From NCBI RefSeq assembly GCF_000270245.1, contig NC_015635.1:4092001-4156000 (forward strand): DNA of 64,000 bases, written 5' to 3'. The first letter of the stretch is position 1. Each line of letters begins with the position of its first letter. The DNA comes from Microlunatus phosphovorus NM-1. GTDB lineage: Bacteria > Actinomycetota > Actinomycetes > Propionibacteriales > Propionibacteriaceae. The position numbers were made by a program, and so were the translations under genes. Positions 60,982 to 64,000 of the stretch are shown here, one piece after another. The notes beneath the pieces are model-generated. The model made no database searches. It saw only the letters and a list, made by a program, of their open reading frames with translations, and was not told the DNA's origin.

Positions 60982-62646
60982 ATGTCTCAACCGTCGCTGT
61001 CTCAACCGCCGAGTACTCAACCGAACGGGTCTCAGCTGAGGGCGAGGGCCACCGGCCTCACTCTCGCCGGTCTGATCGTGGCCGTCTCGATGACCACCAT
61101 CGACCAGACCATCGTCGCCTTGTCCGCACCGACCATCGAGACCGATCTCGGCCTCGGACACGACCTGATGCAGTGGGCGGTGAATGTCTATCTGATCGCC
61201 ACCGCGGCGGCCTTCCTGCTCGGCGGTCGGCTCGCCGACGTGTTCGGCCACAAGAAGATGGTGCAGATCGGCATCGCTGCTTTCGGTCTCACCTCCCTGC
61301 TCTGCGGGCTCGCCCCGACCGACGCGTACGCGGGTGCCTGGCTGATCACCACCCGGGCCCTGCAGGGCGTCGCCGGCGCGATCATGTTCCCGGCCGCGAT
61401 CGGCATCGTGGTGCAGAGCTTCCCGCGCGAGGGTCGAGCCAAGGCGATGGCGTCCTTCTTCGCCATCACCGGCGCGATGACCGCGATCGGCCCGATCGCC
61501 GGCGGCTTCTTGACCCAATGGACCTGGCGGAGCGTGTTCTGGGTCAACGTCCCGCTCGCGATCGTCGCCTCGGCCATCATCGCCGTGTCCGCAGCGCCAT
61601 CGGTGCGCCGTGACGAGCGGATCGACCTGCCGGGCGCGCTCACCATCGCGGCGGGTCTGGGTGCGATCGTCTTCGGTCTGCAACAGGCCGGCAGCTGGGG
61701 CTGGACCAGCCCGTACGTCCTCGCCAGCCTGGTCGCCGGCGTCGTGCTGGTCATCGTCTTCGTGCTGGTCGAGCGCCGAACCGACGAACCGCTGGTCAAG
61801 CTCGAGCTGTTCCGCGACCGCGGCTTCGTGATCGTCACGCTGGCCACCTTGTTCGCCTCGATGGCCTTCTTGTCCACCTTCTTCTTCCTGAGTGTGTACG
61901 GGCAGGTGTCCCTGGAGCTGACGGCGATCAACACCGGTCTGCTGTTCGGCAAGTTCTTCGTGGGCTTCGTGATCGCGGCGCAGATCGGCTCTCGTCGCTT
62001 CGATCAGGTCGGGGCCCGCTCGGTGCTGATCCTGGGTGGCCTGATCGGCGCGGCTGGTTTCGGCTGGCTCGCGGTCAGCGTCACCACCATCCCGGCGAAC
62101 CCGGGCGCAGTGATCAACCCGCAGACCTGGCCGATCATGCTGGCCGGGGCAGGTGTCGGCTTCATGATCAGCGCCGCATCGACCGACGCGGTCAATCGGG
62201 CGATCGGCGCCTCGTACGGCGAGGTCACCGCCATCTCCCAGACGATGCGCAACTTCGGCTCGGCACTCGGCCTCGCGGTGTTCAGCACGCTGGTCACCGG
62301 GGTGCTCATCGACAAGCTGACGGCCTCCTTCACCGCACTCGGTGCCCCGGCGGACGCTGCCCGCGAGGTGGTCGGTCGGATCAGCGGGGCTGAGGTCGGC
62401 CATGGCACTGGTTCCGGATCGTTCGACCAGCTGCCCACGGCCCTGCAGCAGCAATACCTGCAGGCGGTGCATCAGGGGTACGCCGACGCCGTGGCCTGGG
62501 CGTTCGCGGGCGCGGCGATCGCCATGCTGGTGGTGACTCTGTTGGGTCTGTGCTACCCGAAGGGCGTCATCTCGGCGACTTTCGGTGATCACGAAGACTC
62601 CGGCTCGGCCGCAGCCGAGAGCGGCACGGCTACAGTCGCGGCATGA
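60982..62646 (+). CDS. DHA2-family MFS drug transporter
   Basis: The 554-residue protein has fourteen hydrophobic segments and DHA2 motifs: TTIDQTIVALSAPTIETDL at the first helix, GGRLADVFGHKKMVQIGI as motif A and GPIAGGFLTQWTWRSVFWVN as motif C. It is a proton-driven multidrug exporter type. The cytosolic N-terminus has serine-glutamine-proline repeats. Overlaps the histidine kinase gene by ATGA, so the sensor is co-expressed with it. Confidence 0.92.
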   Translation: MSQPSLSQPPSTQPNGSQLRARATGLTLAGLIVAVSMTTIDQTIVALSAPTIETDLGLGHDLMQWAVNVYLIATAAAFLLGGRLADVFGHKKMVQIGIAAFGLTSLLCGLAPTDAYAGAWLITTRALQGVAGAIMFPAAIGIVVQSFPREGRAKAMASFFAITGAMTAIGPIAGGFLTQWTWRSVFWVNVPLAIVASAIIAVSAAPSVRRDERIDLPGALTIAAGLGAIVFGLQQAGSWGWTSPYVLASLVAGVVLVIVFVLVERRTDEPLVKLELFRDRGFVIVTLATLFASMAFLSTFFFLSVYGQVSLELTAINTGLLFGKFFVGFVIAAQIGSRRFDQVGARSVLILGGLIGAAGFGWLAVSVTTIPANPGAVINPQTWPIMLAGAGVGFMISAASTDAVNRAIGASYGEVTAISQTMRNFGSALGLAVFSTLVTGVLIDKLTASFTALGAPADAAREVVGRISGAEVGHGTGSGSFDQLPTALQQQYLQAVHQGYADAVAWAFAGAAIAMLVVTLLGLCYPKGVISATFGDHEDSGSAAAESGTATVAA

Positions 62647-63860
62647 GCGACGGCTATCGCCTGGACGTCCGGGCGGTGTCGTTCGGCGGCTGGTCGATCT
62701 TCTATCTCCTGGTCACCGTCGGCACGGTCCTGCTCGTGATGGCCAATCCGACCAACTCGGCGACCGGCACCGCGATCTCCGCGGTGCTGGTCGTGGTGTT
62801 GGAGGCCCTGTATTGGCTGGTGGCGAGGCCGCGGCTGGCGGGCATCCGCGCCAATTCCGGCCTCGCGTGGACCTTTGCCGCTCTCGCGATCATCCTCTTC
62901 ACGATCGGCGCGATTCTCAACCCGTGGTCCGCGTTGCTGTTGTTCGCACTGACGCCGCAGATCTTCATGCTGCTCACGCCACGACCGGCGACGGTAGTGA
63001 TCGGGGCCTTGAATCTGCTGCCGCTGGCCGGCCGATTGCTGATCGAGTCGCACACCGCACGGCAGGTCATCCAGGACATCGGGCAGACGGCGTTCGTGAT
63101 CACCTTCTCGCTGTTCTTCGCCAGCCGGATCTTGAGCATCAGCAAGCAGAACGAGGAGCGACGCAGGCTGATCGAGGAACTGCGCGAGCGCGAGGCCGAG
63201 GTCGCAGCATTGTCGGCGGCCCGCGGGGCGGAAGCGGAGCGGTCCCGGATCTCCCGCGAGCTGCATGACACGCTCGCCCAGGGCTTCGCCTCGATCGTCA
63301 CGCTCGGCCACGCCGTACAGGGCGAGCTGGACCGCGATCCCGCGGCTGCACGTCGGCACGTGGCACTGATCACCGAGAACGCCCGGGAGAACCTGGCAGA
63401 GTCTCGCCGGATCATTGCCGCCCTCGGGCCGGGCAGGCTGGCCGGTGCGTCGTTGTCCGAGGCAGTTCAACGCACCGTGGACACTTGGCGAGAGACGACC
63501 GGCACCGACGTACGGCTCACCGCCACGGGGCAGCCGGCCGCGACCTCGGCAGCGATCGACGTGGTCGCGCTCAGGCTCGTTCAGGAGAGCCTGGAGAACG
63601 TACGCAAGCACGCCGCAGCCTCTCGAGCAACGGTCACCCTGCGCTATGCGACGGACGAAGTGGCGATCGATGTGCACGACGACGGCACTGGACTCGACCC
63701 GACCGCTGCCACCGCGGGATACGGATTGAGTGGCATGAAGGCACGCGTCAGCGAGGTCGGCGGTGTCTTCGACCTGACGAGCGCGCCGGGGCAGGGCACC
63801 ACGATCCACGCCACACTGCCCCTGACCGGGCCATCAGCGTCGACAGGAGAGGCACCATGA
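62643..63860 (+). CDS. NarL-type sensor histidine kinase
   Basis: This 405-residue kinase has about five hydrophobic segments in residues 15-160, a coiled coil (NEERRRLIEELREREAEVAA), HisKA_3 with phospho-His in RISRELHDTLAQGFASIV near residue 207, and a HATPase with LVQESLENVRKHAAASRATV and GYGLSGMKARVSEVGG. No extracellular sensor domain, so it may sense membrane stress or a transported compound. Overlaps the transporter and the response regulator genes. Confidence 0.92.
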   Translation: MSDGYRLDVRAVSFGGWSIFYLLVTVGTVLLVMANPTNSATGTAISAVLVVVLEALYWLVARPRLAGIRANSGLAWTFAALAIILFTIGAILNPWSALLLFALTPQIFMLLTPRPATVVIGALNLLPLAGRLLIESHTARQVIQDIGQTAFVITFSLFFASRILSISKQNEERRRLIEELREREAEVAALSAARGAEAERSRISRELHDTLAQGFASIVTLGHAVQGELDRDPAAARRHVALITENARENLAESRRIIAALGPGRLAGASLSEAVQRTVDTWRETTGTDVRLTATGQPAATSAAIDVVALRLVQESLENVRKHAAASRATVTLRYATDEVAIDVHDDGTGLDPTAATAGYGLSGMKARVSEVGGVFDLTSAPGQGTTIHATLPLTGPSASTGEAP

Positions 63861-64000
63861 TCCGGATCATCCTGGTCGACGATCATCCCCTGGTCCGGGA
63901 GGGCATCCGGGGCATGCTCGCCGGCTTCGACGACATCGAGGTCGTCGGGCAGGGTGCCAGCGGCCCGGAAGGTGTGGCGCTAGCAACCAAACTGTCCCCC
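63857..64000 (+). CDS. NarL-type response regulator, cut by window end
   Basis: The visible 48 residues read MIRIILVDDHPLVREGIRGM then FDDIEVVGQGASGPEGVALA, a receiver domain start with the acidic DD pair. The phospho-Asp and the LuxR HTH lie past the window. ATGA overlap with the kinase gene marks a partner pair. Confidence 0.9.
   Translation, partial: MIRIILVDDHPLVREGIRGMLAGFDDIEVVGQGASGPEGVALATKLSP

Noticed and set aside
60793-62592. 599-residue open frame opposite the DHA2 transporter
   Set aside because: Composition (Gly, Arg, Asp, His rich) is that of antisense to a membrane protein; no domain is seen.

Overview
The window is high-GC DNA from an actinomycete. Codon use, GTG/TTG starts, ATGA stop-start overlaps, DrrA-type ABC operons and the many MocR, AraC, TetR and XRE regulators all fit. 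CGTACG-rich codon use in the right third hints at Propionibacteriales, but I cannot place it further from this sequence.

Layout. (1) 1-640: edge of a mobile element, with a partial serine recombinase and a fragment of a TraD/VirD4-type conjugation coupling protein. (2) 655-6658: an XRE/MmyB-type regulator divergent from a hydrolase - DUF2255 - GH3 glycosidase - alcohol dehydrogenase cluster. (3) 6929-9419: a self-regulated membrane protein/HTH pair behind two palindromic operators, a quinone oxidoreductase and a decayed acetyltransferase. (4) 9735-37138: a defence island. It holds a 1339-residue nuclease-like/STAND-like NTPase protein and a type 1 BREX locus (brxA, brxB, brxC, pglX, AlbA/Schlafen-like gene, pglZ, brxL), directly followed by a SIR2-HerA pair. 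(5) 37139-38700: decayed DNA with an NYN-domain pseudogene. (6) 38699-50651: small metabolic and regulatory units (MocR/LysE, TetR/dehydrogenase/DUF4386, two AraC genes, SDR, aldehyde dehydrogenase, DHFR-like/TetR, ArsR/SRPBCC/SnoaL), several with striking operators. (7) 50825-54579: a four-gene cassette of an intracellular astacin-like zinc protease, a caspase-fold peptidase and two unknown proteins. (8) 54557-64000: glycosidase-like protein, MFS transporter, DUF2156 acyltransferase, a PadR/DUF1048/ABC transporter operon, a DHA2 drug transporter and a two-component system cut by the window end.

The main biology is the defence island and its damage. pglX is split. Its N-terminal part runs into one half target-recognition domain (TRD). 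A second half TRD lies inverted just after it, and a 26-bp perfect inverted repeat bounds the pair. A tyrosine recombinase gene follows, then the pglX C-terminal domain as a separate gene. This looks like a phase-variation module, but the middle of PglX is missing in both orientations. herA is cut by an IS4-like element, which itself carries a tandemly duplicated IS3-family element; removing the IS and one 10-bp target copy restores the herA frame exactly. BrxL appears to carry a phospholipase-D-like MIT_C domain where a Lon protease domain is often found. The least familiar candidates are the protein at 9735-13754 and the protease cassette at 50825-54579.
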